From Prescottella equi (GTDB taxonomy: Bacteria > Actinomycetota > Actinomycetes > Mycobacteriales > Mycobacteriaceae), in the NCBI RefSeq assembly GCF_020171745.1, contig NZ_JAIVAH010000002.1:62001-126000 (forward strand): DNA of 64,000 bases, given 5' to 3'. A model generated the notes under the pieces. That model was not told the origin of the DNA and did no database searches. It was given only the letters and a program-made list of their open reading frames with translations. The first letter of the stretch is position 1, and the number at the start of each line of letters is the position of its first letter. Shown in pieces: positions 43,181-52,081 of this stretch. Position numbers and translations under genes: made by a program.

Positions 43181-44284
43181 GTGCGTGTGCGTGGAATCCT
43201 CGGTACGTCGTCCCTCGTCCTCGCCGGAGTCGTGACCGCAGCGGCATCGCTCGGTGGCGTTTTCGACACCTCGCCCCCGGAGGCCGCCTCCGTGGCCACC
43301 GCCGCGTCGTCCTCGGTCGCGACCACCACCGAGGCGCCCGAGGCGCAGGCCGCGCTGGTCCCGACCGTCGGCCTCGTCCCCGCCGCGCCCCGACCGGAAC
43401 GCCAACTACGCACCGCCAGGCCCGCACCGACTCCGGTGCTCCCCGACGCGACGGCGCTGCTGGCGGGTTCCGCGCCCAGATCCGTGCCGGTCCCGGTCGT
43501 CGTCGGACCCCTCGGCATCCCGGAGATCGTGCTCAACGCCTATCGCTCCGCGGAACTGGCGATGGCGGGTGCACAGCCGGGTTGCGGCCTGCAGTGGAAC
43601 CTCCTCGCCGGCATCGGCAAGATCGAGTCGGGACACGCGGGCGGCGGCCAGACCGATGCCGCGGGCACCACCGTGACACCGATCCTCGGCCCCACGCTCA
43701 ACGGCCACCTGGCCGGGAACGAGATCATCACCGACACCGACCGCGGCGCGCTCGACGGCGACCCGGTGCACGATCGCGCGGTGGGCCCGATGCAGTTCAT
43801 CCCGAGCACGTGGGTGCGTTACGCGTCCGACGGCAACGGTGACGGCGTCGCCGACCCCAACAACGTCTTCGACGCGGCCCTGTCGTCCGCGCGGTACCTG
43901 TGCGCGGGCGGGCTGAACCTGAACGACCCGTCCCAGCTGACGCGCGCCGTGCTCCGCTACAACAACTCGTCGACGTACATGGCGAACGTGCTGTCGTGGT
44001 CGGCCGCGTACCGGACCGGTGGCACGCCCGCGCCCGCCGTTCCGGTCGCCCCGGCCCCGCCCGAGCGGTCCCCGGACACCGAGGCGGTCGCCGAGGCCGC
44101 GCCGTCACCCTCCGCTGCGACGCCGACCCCGGCCGCACCGCCGGCCGACCACGCCGCCGACCAGGCCACGGCGCCGGTTCCCGCACCCATGCCGCTGCCC
44201 ACCATCCCCGGCCTGCCGCCACTGCCCTGCCTGGTCTTCTGCCCACCACCGGCACCGGCTCCGGCACCGGGACCGGCCGCATAG
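43181..44284 (+). CDS. Secreted lytic murein transglycosylase
   Basis: This 367-aa protein has a signal peptide (about residues 1-30), a low-complexity Ala/Pro stretch, and a transglycosylase domain (about 110-290) with the probable catalytic Glu in GIGKIESGH (about 143-151), GPMQFIPSTW and RAVLRYNNSSTY. The C-terminal 75 residues are Pro/Ala-rich with cysteines at the very end (LPCLVFCPPP). It cleaves peptidoglycan outside the membrane. It matches M. tuberculosis Rv1230c in position. GTG 43181 has AGGAGGGG about 8 bases upstream. Confidence 0.87.
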   Translation: MRVRGILGTSSLVLAGVVTAAASLGGVFDTSPPEAASVATAASSSVATTTEAPEAQAALVPTVGLVPAAPRPERQLRTARPAPTPVLPDATALLAGSAPRSVPVPVVVGPLGIPEIVLNAYRSAELAMAGAQPGCGLQWNLLAGIGKIESGHAGGGQTDAAGTTVTPILGPTLNGHLAGNEIITDTDRGALDGDPVHDRAVGPMQFIPSTWVRYASDGNGDGVADPNNVFDAALSSARYLCAGGLNLNDPSQLTRAVLRYNNSSTYMANVLSWSAAYRTGGTPAPAVPVAPAPPERSPDTEAVAEAAPSPSAATPTPAAPPADHAADQATAPVPAPMPLPTIPGLPPLPCLVFCPPPAPAPAPGPAA

Positions 44285-44318
44285 GCGGCGCCCCCGACAA
44301 GTCCGGCATCGCGCCGCC

Positions 44319-44324
44319 TAACAT
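44319..44324 (+). promoter_or_regulatory. -10 box of a probable leaderless promoter for mrp
   Basis: TAACAT lies 7 bases before the ATG at 44332. The intervening G-run could also act as a weak ribosome site, so leaderless initiation is likely but not certain. Confidence 0.45.
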
Positions 44325-44331
44325 GGGGGGC

Positions 44332-45468
44332 ATGGCAGCCCTGACCGAGACCGCCGTCCGCACCGCATTGTCGAAGGTGCAGGACCCCGAAATCCGTAAA
44401 CCCATCACGGAACTCGGCATGGTCAAGAGCATCGACATCGGCGACGACGGCAGCGTCGACGTCGGCATCTACCTGACCACGGCGGGATGCCCCCTGCGCA
44501 CCGAGATCACCGAACGGGTCACCAAGGCCATCGCGGACGTCGAGGGCGCCGGCGCGGTCCGGGTCGAACTCGACGTCATGGACGACGAGCAGCGCACCGA
44601 ACTGCGGCGTTCGCTGCGGGGCGACTCCACCGAACCCGTGATCCCGTTCGCCCAGCCCGGATCGCTGACCCGCGTGTACGCCGTCGCGTCCGGCAAGGGT
44701 GGTGTCGGAAAGTCCAGCGTCACAGTCAACCTCGCGGCCGCGATGGCTGCGAAGGGCCTCTCGGTGGGCGTGCTCGACGCCGACATCTACGGCCACTCGG
44801 TCCCCCGCATGCTCGGCACCGACGCCAAGCCCACCCAGGTCGAGCGGATGATCATGCCGCCGCAGGCGCACGACGTGAAGCTGATCTCCATCGCCCAGTT
44901 CACGCAGGGCAACACCCCGGTCGTGTGGCGCGGGCCGATGCTGCACCGCGCGCTGCAGCAGTTCCTGGCCGACGTCTTCTGGGGCGATCTCGACGTGCTG
45001 CTGCTGGACCTGCCGCCCGGCACCGGCGACGTCGCGATCTCGGTCGCCCAGCTCATCCCGGGTGCGGAGATCCTCGTCGTGACGACGCCGCAGCAGGCGG
45101 CCGCCGAGGTGGCCGAGCGCGCCGGCGCGATCGCCCTGCAGACCCGTCAGCGCATCGCCGGCGTCGTCGAGAACATGTCCTGGATGGAACTGCCCGACGG
45201 CACCCGCATGGAGGTGTTCGGCTCGGGCGGCGGACAGGCCGTCGCCGACCGGCTCACCAAGGCCGTCGGCGCCAAGGTGCCGCTGCTGGGTCAGATCCCG
45301 CTCGAGCAGGAGGTCCGGGAGGGCGGTGATGCCGGCGTCCCGATCGTCCTCGGCGCCCCCGACTCCCCCGCCGGCACCGTGCTGCGCGACATCGCGGACA
45401 AGTTGTCGGTCCGCTCGCGCGGCCTGGCGGGCATGTCGCTCGGGATCGACACCGTCCGGCACCTCTGA
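44332..45468 (+). CDS. mrp: Mrp/NBP35-family P-loop ATPase (Fe-S carrier type)
   Basis: This 378-aa protein has an N-terminal DUF59/MIP18 domain (residues 1-95, with conserved TTAGCP) and a C-terminal deviant-Walker ATPase with SGKGGVGKSS (about 121-130), DADIYGHSVP (about 148-157) and LDLPPGTGD (about 226-234). The family carries Fe-S clusters to target proteins. The C-terminal CxxC that bridges the cluster in E. coli Mrp and NBP35 is absent: after VENMSW comes MELPDG with no cysteine. Context (Rv1229c position) supports orthology. A strong hairpin follows. Confidence 0.92.
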   Translation: MAALTETAVRTALSKVQDPEIRKPITELGMVKSIDIGDDGSVDVGIYLTTAGCPLRTEITERVTKAIADVEGAGAVRVELDVMDDEQRTELRRSLRGDSTEPVIPFAQPGSLTRVYAVASGKGGVGKSSVTVNLAAAMAAKGLSVGVLDADIYGHSVPRMLGTDAKPTQVERMIMPPQAHDVKLISIAQFTQGNTPVVWRGPMLHRALQQFLADVFWGDLDVLLLDLPPGTGDVAISVAQLIPGAEILVVTTPQQAAAEVAERAGAIALQTRQRIAGVVENMSWMELPDGTRMEVFGSGGGQAVADRLTKAVGAKVPLLGQIPLEQEVREGGDAGVPIVLGAPDSPAGTVLRDIADKLSVRSRGLAGMSLGIDTVRHL

Positions 45469-45492
45469 CCCGCAACCCGGGGCTACTCGTAG

Positions 45493-45536
45493 CCGAAGGG
45501 CCGGTTCGCATCGATGGATGCGAACCGGCCCTTCGG
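45493..45536. terminator. Perfect 20-bp hairpin between mrp and tatB
   Basis: A 20-bp perfect stem with a GATG loop lies between the convergent mrp and tatB stops. It should terminate both transcripts. Confidence 0.9.
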
Positions 45537-45553
45537 TCGTTTCGAGGTGTGGA

Positions 45554-45967
45554 TCAGGTGGCGTCGGGATCGACCGGAGGTCGCTCGCCGGCCGCGAGCG
45601 GCTTCTGCTCCGGCGCAGCGCCCACGGCGCCCGAGCCGTTGGAGCCGCCGATGCCCTTGTCGAACGGCTTGCCGTCGAACGTTCCCTTGAGGAGCGAGTC
45701 GTCACCATCGAGCAGGTGCTTGGTGATGACGGCGCGCGGCGTCATGCCACGCAGTTCGTTGAGGTCGGCGAGCGGCTTGCGGAGGTCGTCGAACTCCGGC
45801 CCCAGCTCGTCCTTCAGCTGTTGGCTGGCGCCGCTGGCGTAGTCGCGGACCTGCCGGAGCGACTTGGTCACCCAGCTGACGGCGCCGGGGAGCCGCTCGG
45901 GACCGAGGATGACGAGCGCTGCGATGAGGAGCACCATGAACTCGCCCCAGCCGATGTTGCCAAACAC
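45554..45967 (-). CDS. tatB: Twin-arginine translocase subunit TatB
   Basis: This 137-aa protein has the TatA/B signature: [20 protein letters not shown] (residues 1-20, single membrane span with the conserved Glu), LGPERLP hinge, and an amphipathic helix ([15 protein letters not shown]). The longer C-terminus and position next to htrA/sigE mark it as TatB rather than TatA. It works with TatC to receive twin-arginine precursors. GTG 45967 is supported by the -10 box 6 bases upstream. Confidence 0.93.
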   Translation of the reverse strand: MFGNIGWGEFMVLLIAALVILGPERLPGAVSWVTKSLRQVRDYASGASQQLKDELGPEFDDLRKPLADLNELRGMTPRAVITKHLLDGDDSLLKGTFDGKPFDKGIGGSNGSGAVGAAPEQKPLAAGERPPVDPDAT

Positions 45968-45973
45968 GGGTTC

Positions 45974-45979
45974 AGAGTA
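45974..45979 (-). promoter_or_regulatory. -10 box of a probable leaderless promoter for tatB
   Basis: On the minus strand TACTCT lies 6 bases before the tatB GTG, in the 72-bp gap from htrA. Confidence 0.5.
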
Positions 45980-46039
45980 CGTGTCCGCATGCGGACTCGC
46001 TCGTGCGATACGAAAATTTCACATACGCGACGCGCGACG

Positions 46040-47533
46040 TCAGTCCGATGTGGGGGTCACTTCGACGTCCACGGACCGCCCCGAGCGGAACAACTGCACG
46101 GTGACCGGCTTCCCGACCTGCTGATCGTGGACCGCGACGATCAGTTCGTCGGCACTGGACACGGACCGGTCCCCGACCTTGACGATCACGTCGCCCTCGA
46201 CGATGCCGGCTTTCTGCGCCGGGCTGTCTGCCTGCACGTTCGCCACCTCGGCACCGCTGGTCGCGTCGTTGATGACGGTCCGGGCGTTGACGCCGATCTC
46301 GGGGTGGTGGACGACGCCGTTGCGGATCAGTTCCTGCGCGACCGCCGTGACGTCGTCGATCGGAATCGCGAAACCGAGGCCCACCGACCCGCCGCTCTCC
46401 GAGCGGATCGCGGAGTTGATCCCGATGACCCGTCCGTCCATGTCGATGAGCGGGCCACCCGAATTGCCGGGGTTGATCGCGGCATCGGTCTGCACGGCGT
46501 CGATCACCGCATCGGTGTCGGTGCCCGCACCGTTGAGTCGGACGGGGCGGTTGAGCGCACTGACGATGCCCCGGGTCACGGTCTTGTTCAGACCCAGCGG
46601 TGACCCGACGGCCACGACGTCCTGGCCGACCTGCACATCGGAGGACTTGCCGAGATCCGCGACCGTGAGGTTGCTCGCGTCGGTCTTGAGAACGGCGAGG
46701 TCGGTCTTGATGTCGCGGCCGACGATCTGCGCAGGCACCTTGGTTCCGTCGGAGAAGGTCACCCGGATCGTCGCCCCTTCCGGGGCGGTCGCGGCCATCG
46801 AGATCACGTGGTTGTTGGTGACGATGTAGCCGGCGCCGTCGACGACGACGCCCGACCCGGTTCCGGACTGCTCGCCCTGCGCGACCTGGATGGAGACGAC
46901 CGACGGCAGCACGGCGTCGGCGACCGCGGCGATCTGCCCCACCGGTTCGTCGCCGTCGTCGCCGGACTGGGACAGTGTCACGCTCCGGCTGGTGAGGCTG
47001 TCGCGATCCGACGTCGCCGCGATTCCGATGAGCCCGCCGACGAGTCCGATCGCGAGCGCGAGGGCCGCCAGTCCGGCGAGCGCCTTGCCCTCGACGTGAT
47101 CGCCGAGCAGGACGTCGCGGATGCCCAGCTTGGGAGCGTCGGGCATCCGGGCCGGAACGGTCGACGCCTCGGCGGGCGCGCCCAGGCGGACGGGGGCGTC
47201 GGGATCGCGCCACGGATCGGCCGGATCGGCGTCTGCGACGACGTCGACGACGGACTCGGGGGCACGCTGGATCGAATCGGCCTCACCGTCGGGGCGGCCG
47301 AACGCCTCGGCCAGCACGGGATCGGGTCGCCCGACCCGGATCGGGGACGGCCCGCCGGCCCGAGGATCGGAGGCACGGACGAACGAACCGGCGACGTCCG
47401 CCGGACGACCGAACGCGTGGGTGGCGGCCGGATCCACCTCGGGGCGGTACACCGGACGCGGGGCCAGGCGTGGCCGTTCGGGTCGATCCGATCCGGCGTC
47501 CGCCGCTCCGGGCGTCCTCGAGTCAGCCGTCAC
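46040..47533 (-). CDS. htrA: Membrane-anchored HtrA-type serine protease
   Basis: This 497-aa protease has a Pro/Arg-rich cytoplasmic N-terminus (about residues 1-150) with two AFGRP units, one membrane span (about 150-172; ALAGLAALALAIGLVGGLIG), a trypsin-like domain with triad His in VTNNHVIS, Asp in IKTDLAVLK and Ser in NPGNSGGPL, and a C-terminal PDZ domain (about 400-490). It degrades or refolds damaged envelope proteins and lies in the sigE regulon of relatives. GTG 47533 has GAGGGGG about 8 bases upstream. A GATACT on the minus strand near 47580 may be its own -10. Confidence 0.94.
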   Translation of the reverse strand: MTADSRTPGAADAGSDRPERPRLAPRPVYRPEVDPAATHAFGRPADVAGSFVRASDPRAGGPSPIRVGRPDPVLAEAFGRPDGEADSIQRAPESVVDVVADADPADPWRDPDAPVRLGAPAEASTVPARMPDAPKLGIRDVLLGDHVEGKALAGLAALALAIGLVGGLIGIAATSDRDSLTSRSVTLSQSGDDGDEPVGQIAAVADAVLPSVVSIQVAQGEQSGTGSGVVVDGAGYIVTNNHVISMAATAPEGATIRVTFSDGTKVPAQIVGRDIKTDLAVLKTDASNLTVADLGKSSDVQVGQDVVAVGSPLGLNKTVTRGIVSALNRPVRLNGAGTDTDAVIDAVQTDAAINPGNSGGPLIDMDGRVIGINSAIRSESGGSVGLGFAIPIDDVTAVAQELIRNGVVHHPEIGVNARTVINDATSGAEVANVQADSPAQKAGIVEGDVIVKVGDRSVSSADELIVAVHDQQVGKPVTVQLFRSGRSVDVEVTPTSD

Positions 47534-47611
47534 GCGCGTGTGTCCCCCTCGTGTGCGTCGATCACGGATGCCAGTATCGCCGATTCGGGCGACCGCGCGG
47601 GTCGCGGCACG

Positions 47612-47974
47612 TCAGCGGCGACGGCGGAAGGGCCAGCGCCTGGCGATGTCGCTGTCACGCTCGAAGGAGATGATCCCGGACACCGAGTCCTGACGGGGCG
47701 TGGGATCGGGTTCGACCGGGTGGCAGCGCGGAATCTGGCTGAGGAGGCCGAGCAGGGAACTCGGCATCGACACGTCCGAGGCGGCGCGGCGCAACGCGAT
47801 GCGCGCCTGCTGCTGCGCCTCGACCTCGGCCGCGCAGTCCGGGCACAGCGCCAGGTGCTGCGACGCGCGGAGGTAGGCGTTCATGCGCAGTTCGCCGTCG
47901 ACGTACGACGCGATCGCCTCGCTCGCAAGGTGCTCGGTAGAGCCGAACTGACGAGGTCTGCGCGCCTGCGTCAT
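47612..47974 (-). CDS. rseA: Anti-sigma-E factor RseA
   Basis: This 120-aa protein has the zinc anti-sigma motif HxxxCxxC in HLALCPDC (about residues 43-50), preceded by a helix (LASEAIASYVDGELRMNAY) that holds the sigma factor. The rest is a basic cytoplasmic tail with no membrane span, as in M. tuberculosis RseA, which is released by redox change or proteolysis. GGAGGG lies 4 bases before the ATG at 47974. It lies 18 bases after the sigE stop, in the usual sigma/anti-sigma order. Confidence 0.92.
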   Translation of the reverse strand: MTQARRPRQFGSTEHLASEAIASYVDGELRMNAYLRASQHLALCPDCAAEVEAQQQARIALRRAASDVSMPSSLLGLLSQIPRCHPVEPDPTPRQDSVSGIISFERDSDIARRWPFRRRR

Positions 47975-47992
47975 CAAACCCTCCTGCATTGC

Positions 47993-48667
47993 CTATCCGA
48001 CACCGATCTGGTCGGCATCAACCTTTCCATTCGCGGCGAGGTGCTCACGCAGCGCCTGTCGTCCACGATGGATCCTGCTGCGAACAGTACCCAGCTTGAC
48101 GCCCAGTGTCGCACCGATCTCCTCGTACGACAGGCCTTCGATGTCACACAGGACCACAGCGGCGCGGAACTCCGGGGCGAGCGAGTCGAGCGCGGACTGC
48201 AGGTCGGGGGCCAGGCGGGCGTCGTGGTAGATCTGCTCCGGGTTGGGCGAGTCGGAGGGGACCCGGTCGTAGTCCTCGGGCAGGGCTTCCATGCGGATGC
48301 GGTTGCGGCGCCGGACCATGTCCAGGAACAGGTTCGTGGTGATGCGGTGCAGCCAGCCCTCGAACGTGCCGGGCTGGTAGTTCTGCAGCGATCGGAACAC
48401 CCGGATGAAGGTGTCCTGGGTGAGGTCCTCGGCGTCCTGCGCGTTGCCGGAGAGACGGTAGGCCAGCCGGTAGACCCGGTCGCCGTGTTCGCGAACGAGC
48501 TCGTCCCACGACGGCATCGCGGACTTGTCGCCCGTCGCGTCGAATGCGGCCGTGCCGGTCGGTTCGGTCAGTCCTGAGTCGATGCCGAGCGCGGACACAC
48601 CTGAATCTGTGCCCGCCGCGAGCGTAAGGTCGGCGGTGTCGGTGAGGGTGCGTTCGGCATTGATCAT
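47993..48667 (-). CDS. sigE: ECF sigma factor SigE
   Basis: This 224-aa group-4 sigma factor has region 2 (about residues 53-120; [40 protein letters not shown]) and region 4 (about 160-215; [22 protein letters not shown] split as [16 protein letters not shown] / [11 protein letters not shown], then [17 protein letters not shown]). The sequence [16 protein letters not shown] at 42-58 is nearly identical to M. tuberculosis SigE. It directs transcription during envelope, heat and oxidative stress. Translation could start at ATG 48667 or at an internal codon; the AGGAGG lies 14 bases upstream of 48667, rather far. Confidence 0.95.
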   Translation of the reverse strand: MINAERTLTDTADLTLAAGTDSGVSALGIDSGLTEPTGTAAFDATGDKSAMPSWDELVREHGDRVYRLAYRLSGNAQDAEDLTQDTFIRVFRSLQNYQPGTFEGWLHRITTNLFLDMVRRRNRIRMEALPEDYDRVPSDSPNPEQIYHDARLAPDLQSALDSLAPEFRAAVVLCDIEGLSYEEIGATLGVKLGTVRSRIHRGRQALREHLAANGKVDADQIGVG

Positions 48668-48728
48668 GTGGATGGGTGGATCCTCCTACTCAGGACCGCT
48701 GATCACGAGACACGGGATTCTGCCGGTT

Positions 48729-48756
48729 CAACTCCCCGGAACGAGGAATTGTTCCC
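48729..48756 (-). promoter_or_regulatory. Candidate ECF-type (SigH/SigE-like) promoter of sigE
   Basis: On the minus strand GGGAACA (48756-48750), 17 bases, then GTTG (48732-48729) matches the SigH/SigE consensus GGGAAYA-N16/17-cGTT. It lies about 62 bases upstream of the sigE ATG. The other end of the gap holds the methyltransferase -10. Confidence 0.55.
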
Positions 48757-48925
48757 GCCGATCCTCCGTCGCGCGATCTTCACGCCGTGCGGTCTAGTCG
48801 TCCGGCGATGGGATCACCCTCTCGCACCTCGATATGTGCCGAGTATGAGCAACCTGAGCGGGGCCTGAGAATCTTGCCGAGCAGGGGCGCGAGCGAGCCT
48901 CGGCACCACGCCGGGGCGGCCCGGC

Positions 48926-48931
48926 TAGCCT
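48926..48931 (+). promoter_or_regulatory. -10 box of a probable leaderless promoter
   Basis: TAGCCT lies 7 bases before the methyltransferase GTG at 48939; no ribosome site is present. Confidence 0.6.
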
Positions 48932-48938
48932 CTATTGC

Positions 48939-49571
48939 GTGCTCACCAACGCCGAACGAATTCTCACTCACACCGAGGACGCGATCCTCGAGGACGAGAT
49001 GCTCGCCACCGCGCGCGACCGCGCCGTGGAACTCGGCGCTGCGCCCGTGCCCCCGCCCGTCGGTGCGGCCCTCGCGCTCTTCACCAAGATGCTCGACGCG
49101 AAGACGGTTGTCGAGGTCGGGACGGGCGCCGGCGTGAGCGGACTGTGGCTGCTGAGGGGCATGCGCGAGGACGGCGTCCTCACCACGATCGACAGTGAGC
49201 CCGAGCACCAGCGCGCCGCCAAGCAGACCTTCCGGGTCGCGGGCATCGCCCCGTCGCGCACCCGCCTGATCAACGGCCGCGCGCTCGACGTCCTGCCGCG
49301 GCTCGCGGATTCCGCGTACGACCTCGTGTTCGTGGACAACGCACCGGCGGATCACCCGCACTTCGTTCGCGAGGGCGTGCGCCTGCTGCGCCCGGGCGGC
49401 GTCATCGTGCTGCACAATGCGCTGCTCGGTGGCCGGGTGGCCGATCCCGGCCAGCGCGACGCTGCGACGATCGCGGTCCGCGAGGCTGCGCGCGCGATCG
49501 CGGACGACGAACGCCTCACCCGCGTGCTGTTCCCCATCGGCGACGGACTGCTCTGCGCCGCCCGCCTCTGA
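48939..49571 (+). CDS. SAM-dependent O-methyltransferase
   Basis: This 210-aa class I methyltransferase of the caffeoyl-CoA/catechol O-methyltransferase type has the SAM motif [16 protein letters not shown] (about residues 57-72), TTIDSEPEH (acidic ribose-binding residue), [12 protein letters not shown] (metal/catalytic Asp) and [17 protein letters not shown]. It corresponds to M. tuberculosis Rv1220c, divergent from sigE. The substrate is unknown. GTG 48939 is supported by the upstream -10 box. Confidence 0.91.
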   Translation: MLTNAERILTHTEDAILEDEMLATARDRAVELGAAPVPPPVGAALALFTKMLDAKTVVEVGTGAGVSGLWLLRGMREDGVLTTIDSEPEHQRAAKQTFRVAGIAPSRTRLINGRALDVLPRLADSAYDLVFVDNAPADHPHFVREGVRLLRPGGVIVLHNALLGGRVADPGQRDAATIAVREAARAIADDERLTRVLFPIGDGLLCAARL

Positions 49572-49592
49572 CTACTGGATCCGGACCGACTG

Positions 49593-50807
49593 CTAGATCC
49601 AGACGCCCTTTCCGATCGTCACGACGCCGCCGTTGCTGACGGCGAAACGCTGACGGTCGCGTTCGAGGTCGACGCCGATGATCTCGCCCTCCCCCACGAC
49701 GACGTTCTTGTCGAGGATGGCGCGACGCACCACGGCGCCCTTGCCGACCCGGACGCCCGGCATCAGGACGCTGCCCTCGACGGTGGCCCCGTCCTCGACC
49801 ATCACGTTGGAACTGAGCACCGAGTTTCGGACCGTCGCCGCGGACAGGATCGAGCCGGCGCCCACGACGGATTCCTGAGCGAGTCCGCCCTTGACGAACT
49901 TGGCCGGCGCGAGGTTCTCGGCGCCGCCGCGGATGGGCCAGCGCCGGTTGTAGAGGTTGAACACCGGGTGTACCGACACCAGGTCCATGTGCGCTTCGTA
50001 GAACGCGTCTATGGTCCCGACGTCGCGCCAGTACCCGCGATCCCGGTCCGTCGCGCCCGGCACCACGTTGTTCTTGAAGTCGTAGACCGACGCCAGGCCG
50101 GCGTCGACGAGCGCGGGGATGATGTCGCCGCCCATGTCGTGGTCGGAGTCCGAGTTCTCGGAGTCGGCGCGGATCGCGTCGACGAGAACCTTCGTGGTGA
50201 ACACGTAGTTGCCCATCGACGCGAACGTGACGTTGGGGTCGTCCGGGGTGCCGGGCGGATGCGCGGGCTTCTCCAGGAACTGGGTGATGCGGCCGGACTC
50301 GTCGCTGTCGATGCAGCCGAACGCGTACGCCTCGCTGCGCGGCACCCGGATGCCGGCAACGGTGACGCCGGCACCGGAGTCGATGTGGTGCTGAACCATC
50401 TGCTCGGGGTCCATCCGGTACACGTGGTCGGCACCGAACACGACGATGTACTCGGGGTCCTCGTCGTACACGAGGTTGAGTGACTGGAAGATCGCGTCGG
50501 CGCTGCCGGTGTACCAGCGCGGCCCGAGTCGCTGCTGCGCCGGGACCGGGGTGATGTACTCGCCCGCGAACCCGGACAGCCGCCAGGTCTGCGAGATGTG
50601 CCGGTCCAGCGAGTGCGACTTGTACTGGGTGAGCACGCAGATCCGCAGGTAGCCGGCGTTGACGAGGTTACTGAGCACGAAGTCGATGAGCCGATACGCA
50701 CCGCCGAACGGGACAGCGGGCTTGGCCCGGTCAGCCGTGAGCGGGTACAGGCGCTTACCCTCGCCACCGGCGAGCACGATCCCGAGCACATGGGGCTGAC
50801 TCCTCAC
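49593..50807 (-). CDS. glgC: Glucose-1-phosphate adenylyltransferase
   Basis: This 404-aa enzyme makes ADP-glucose from glucose-1-phosphate and ATP, the first step of glycogen and maltose-1-phosphate synthesis. It has [13 protein letters not shown] (about residues 11-23), the substrate segment [25 protein letters not shown] and a left-handed beta-helix C-terminus (hexapeptide repeats, about 310-400). Length equals that of M. tuberculosis GlgC. GTG 50807 is supported by a -10 box 7 bases upstream; the longer open frame to 51035 overlaps glgM on the other strand. Confidence 0.95.
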   Translation of the reverse strand: MRSQPHVLGIVLAGGEGKRLYPLTADRAKPAVPFGGAYRLIDFVLSNLVNAGYLRICVLTQYKSHSLDRHISQTWRLSGFAGEYITPVPAQQRLGPRWYTGSADAIFQSLNLVYDEDPEYIVVFGADHVYRMDPEQMVQHHIDSGAGVTVAGIRVPRSEAYAFGCIDSDESGRITQFLEKPAHPPGTPDDPNVTFASMGNYVFTTKVLVDAIRADSENSDSDHDMGGDIIPALVDAGLASVYDFKNNVVPGATDRDRGYWRDVGTIDAFYEAHMDLVSVHPVFNLYNRRWPIRGGAENLAPAKFVKGGLAQESVVGAGSILSAATVRNSVLSSNVMVEDGATVEGSVLMPGVRVGKGAVVRRAILDKNVVVGEGEIIGVDLERDRQRFAVSNGGVVTIGKGVWI

Positions 50808-50814
50808 ACCAGTC

Positions 50815-50820
50815 AACCTA
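50815..50820 (-). promoter_or_regulatory. -10 box of leaderless glgC promoter
   Basis: On the minus strand TAGGTT lies 7 bases before the glgC GTG. Confidence 0.6.
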
Positions 50821-50896
50821 TCGGGCGGCCCCCGGCCGCCGCCAGCGTTGCAGGGAACACGCCCGGCGTCGCTGGCAGGAAACGGGTTCCGGCGGT

Positions 50897-50902
50897 TACG
50901 TT
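50897..50902 (+). promoter_or_regulatory. -10 box of leaderless glgM promoter
   Basis: TACGTT lies 6 bases before the glgM GTG at 50909. It faces the glgC -10 across 76 bases. Confidence 0.55.
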
Positions 50903-50908
50903 TAGCCG

Positions 50909-52081
50909 GTGCGGGTGGCGATGATGACGAAGGAATACCCCCCTGAGATCTACGGCGGTGCGGGTGTCCACGTGACCGAACTGGTCTCGCACCTGCGCAC
51001 GCTGTGCGACGTGGACGTCCACTGCATGGGTGCACCGCGCGACGGCGCCTTCGTCCACGGCCCGGACGCCGAGCTGTCCGCCGCCAATCCGGCCCTGCGC
51101 ACCCTGTCGGCCGAACTGCGGATGGCGAACGCCGCGGGCGGCGCCGACGTCGCGCACTCGCACACGTGGTACGCCGGCCTCGCCGGGCACCTGGCGGGCT
51201 CTCTCTACGACATCCCGCACGTCGTCACGGCGCACTCTCTGGAGCCGCGACGGCCGTGGAAGGCCGAGCAACTGGGCGGCGGGTACCGGATCTCCTCGTG
51301 GTCCGAACGCAACGCGATGGAGCACGCCGACGCGATCATCGCGGTCAGCGCGGGCATGCGGGCCGACGTCCTCGACACGTACCCGGCGATCGATCCAGCG
51401 CGAGTGCACGTGGTGCACAACGGGATCGACACGGGCGTCTGGTACCCCGGCCCGGCCGACCCCGGCGCCCCTTCGGTGCTCGCCGCGCACGGCATCGCCC
51501 CCGACCACCCGATCGCGGTCTTCGTCGGACGCATCACGCGGCAGAAGGGACTCGCGCACCTCGTCGCCGCCGCGCACCGGTTCGATCCGTCGATCCAGTT
51601 GGTGCTGTGCGCGGGCGCGCCGGACACCGCGGAACTCGCGGAGGAGACGGAGCGGGAGGTTGCCCGCCTCGCCTCGGCACGACGCGGGGTGTTCTGGATC
51701 CGGGACATGCTGCCCGCCGCCCAGGTTCGCGAGATACTTTCCGCCGCGACGGTTTTCGTGTGCCCCTCGGTCTACGAGCCGCTGGGGATCGTGAATCTCG
51801 AGGCGATGGCTTGCGCGACGGCGGTGGTCGCCTCGGACGTCGGCGGCATCCCGGAGGTGGTGCAGGACGGGGTCACCGGCCGCCTGGTGCACTACAACTC
51901 GTACGAGGCCGAGGCCTATGAGCACGCGCTCGCCGACGCCGTCAACGCCGTGGCTGCGGACGCGGACGTCGCCGCGGCGATGGGCCGGGCGGGACGAGTA
52001 CGCGCGACTGCGGAGTTCTCGTGGGCCCGGGTGGCGCAGCAGACGTTGGACGTCTACCGGGACGTGCTCGCGCGCCGGTAG
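50909..52081 (+). CDS. glgM: GT4 glycosyltransferase, maltose-1-phosphate synthase/glycogen synthase
   Basis: This 390-aa retaining glycosyltransferase has the two GT-B domains: [14 protein letters not shown] at the N-terminus, [14 protein letters not shown] and [13 protein letters not shown] in the middle, [14 protein letters not shown] (about residues 208-221) and the nucleotide-sugar motif [20 protein letters not shown] (about 287-306). The mycobacterial orthologue (Rv1212c, GlgM) makes maltose-1-phosphate from ADP-glucose and glucose-1-phosphate for alpha-glucan synthesis; it was formerly called GlgA. It is divergent from glgC, which makes its substrate. The last 28 bases overlap the convergent methyltransferase gene. 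Confidence 0.92.
   Translation: MRVAMMTKEYPPEIYGGAGVHVTELVSHLRTLCDVDVHCMGAPRDGAFVHGPDAELSAANPALRTLSAELRMANAAGGADVAHSHTWYAGLAGHLAGSLYDIPHVVTAHSLEPRRPWKAEQLGGGYRISSWSERNAMEHADAIIAVSAGMRADVLDTYPAIDPARVHVVHNGIDTGVWYPGPADPGAPSVLAAHGIAPDHPIAVFVGRITRQKGLAHLVAAAHRFDPSIQLVLCAGAPDTAELAEETEREVARLASARRGVFWIRDMLPAAQVREILSAATVFVCPSVYEPLGIVNLEAMACATAVVASDVGGIPEVVQDGVTGRLVHYNSYEAEAYEHALADAVNAVAADADVAAAMGRAGRVRATAEFSWARVAQQTLDVYRDVLARR

Noticed and set aside
43957-45708. 583-codon minus-strand open frame
   Set aside because: It is antisense to the transglycosylase and mrp genes and reads through the hairpin at 45493.
46040-47533. Repeated AFGRP units in HtrA as a possible system-specific repeat
   Set aside because: Only two short copies in a Pro/Arg-rich disordered N-terminus; common in actinobacterial HtrA proteins.
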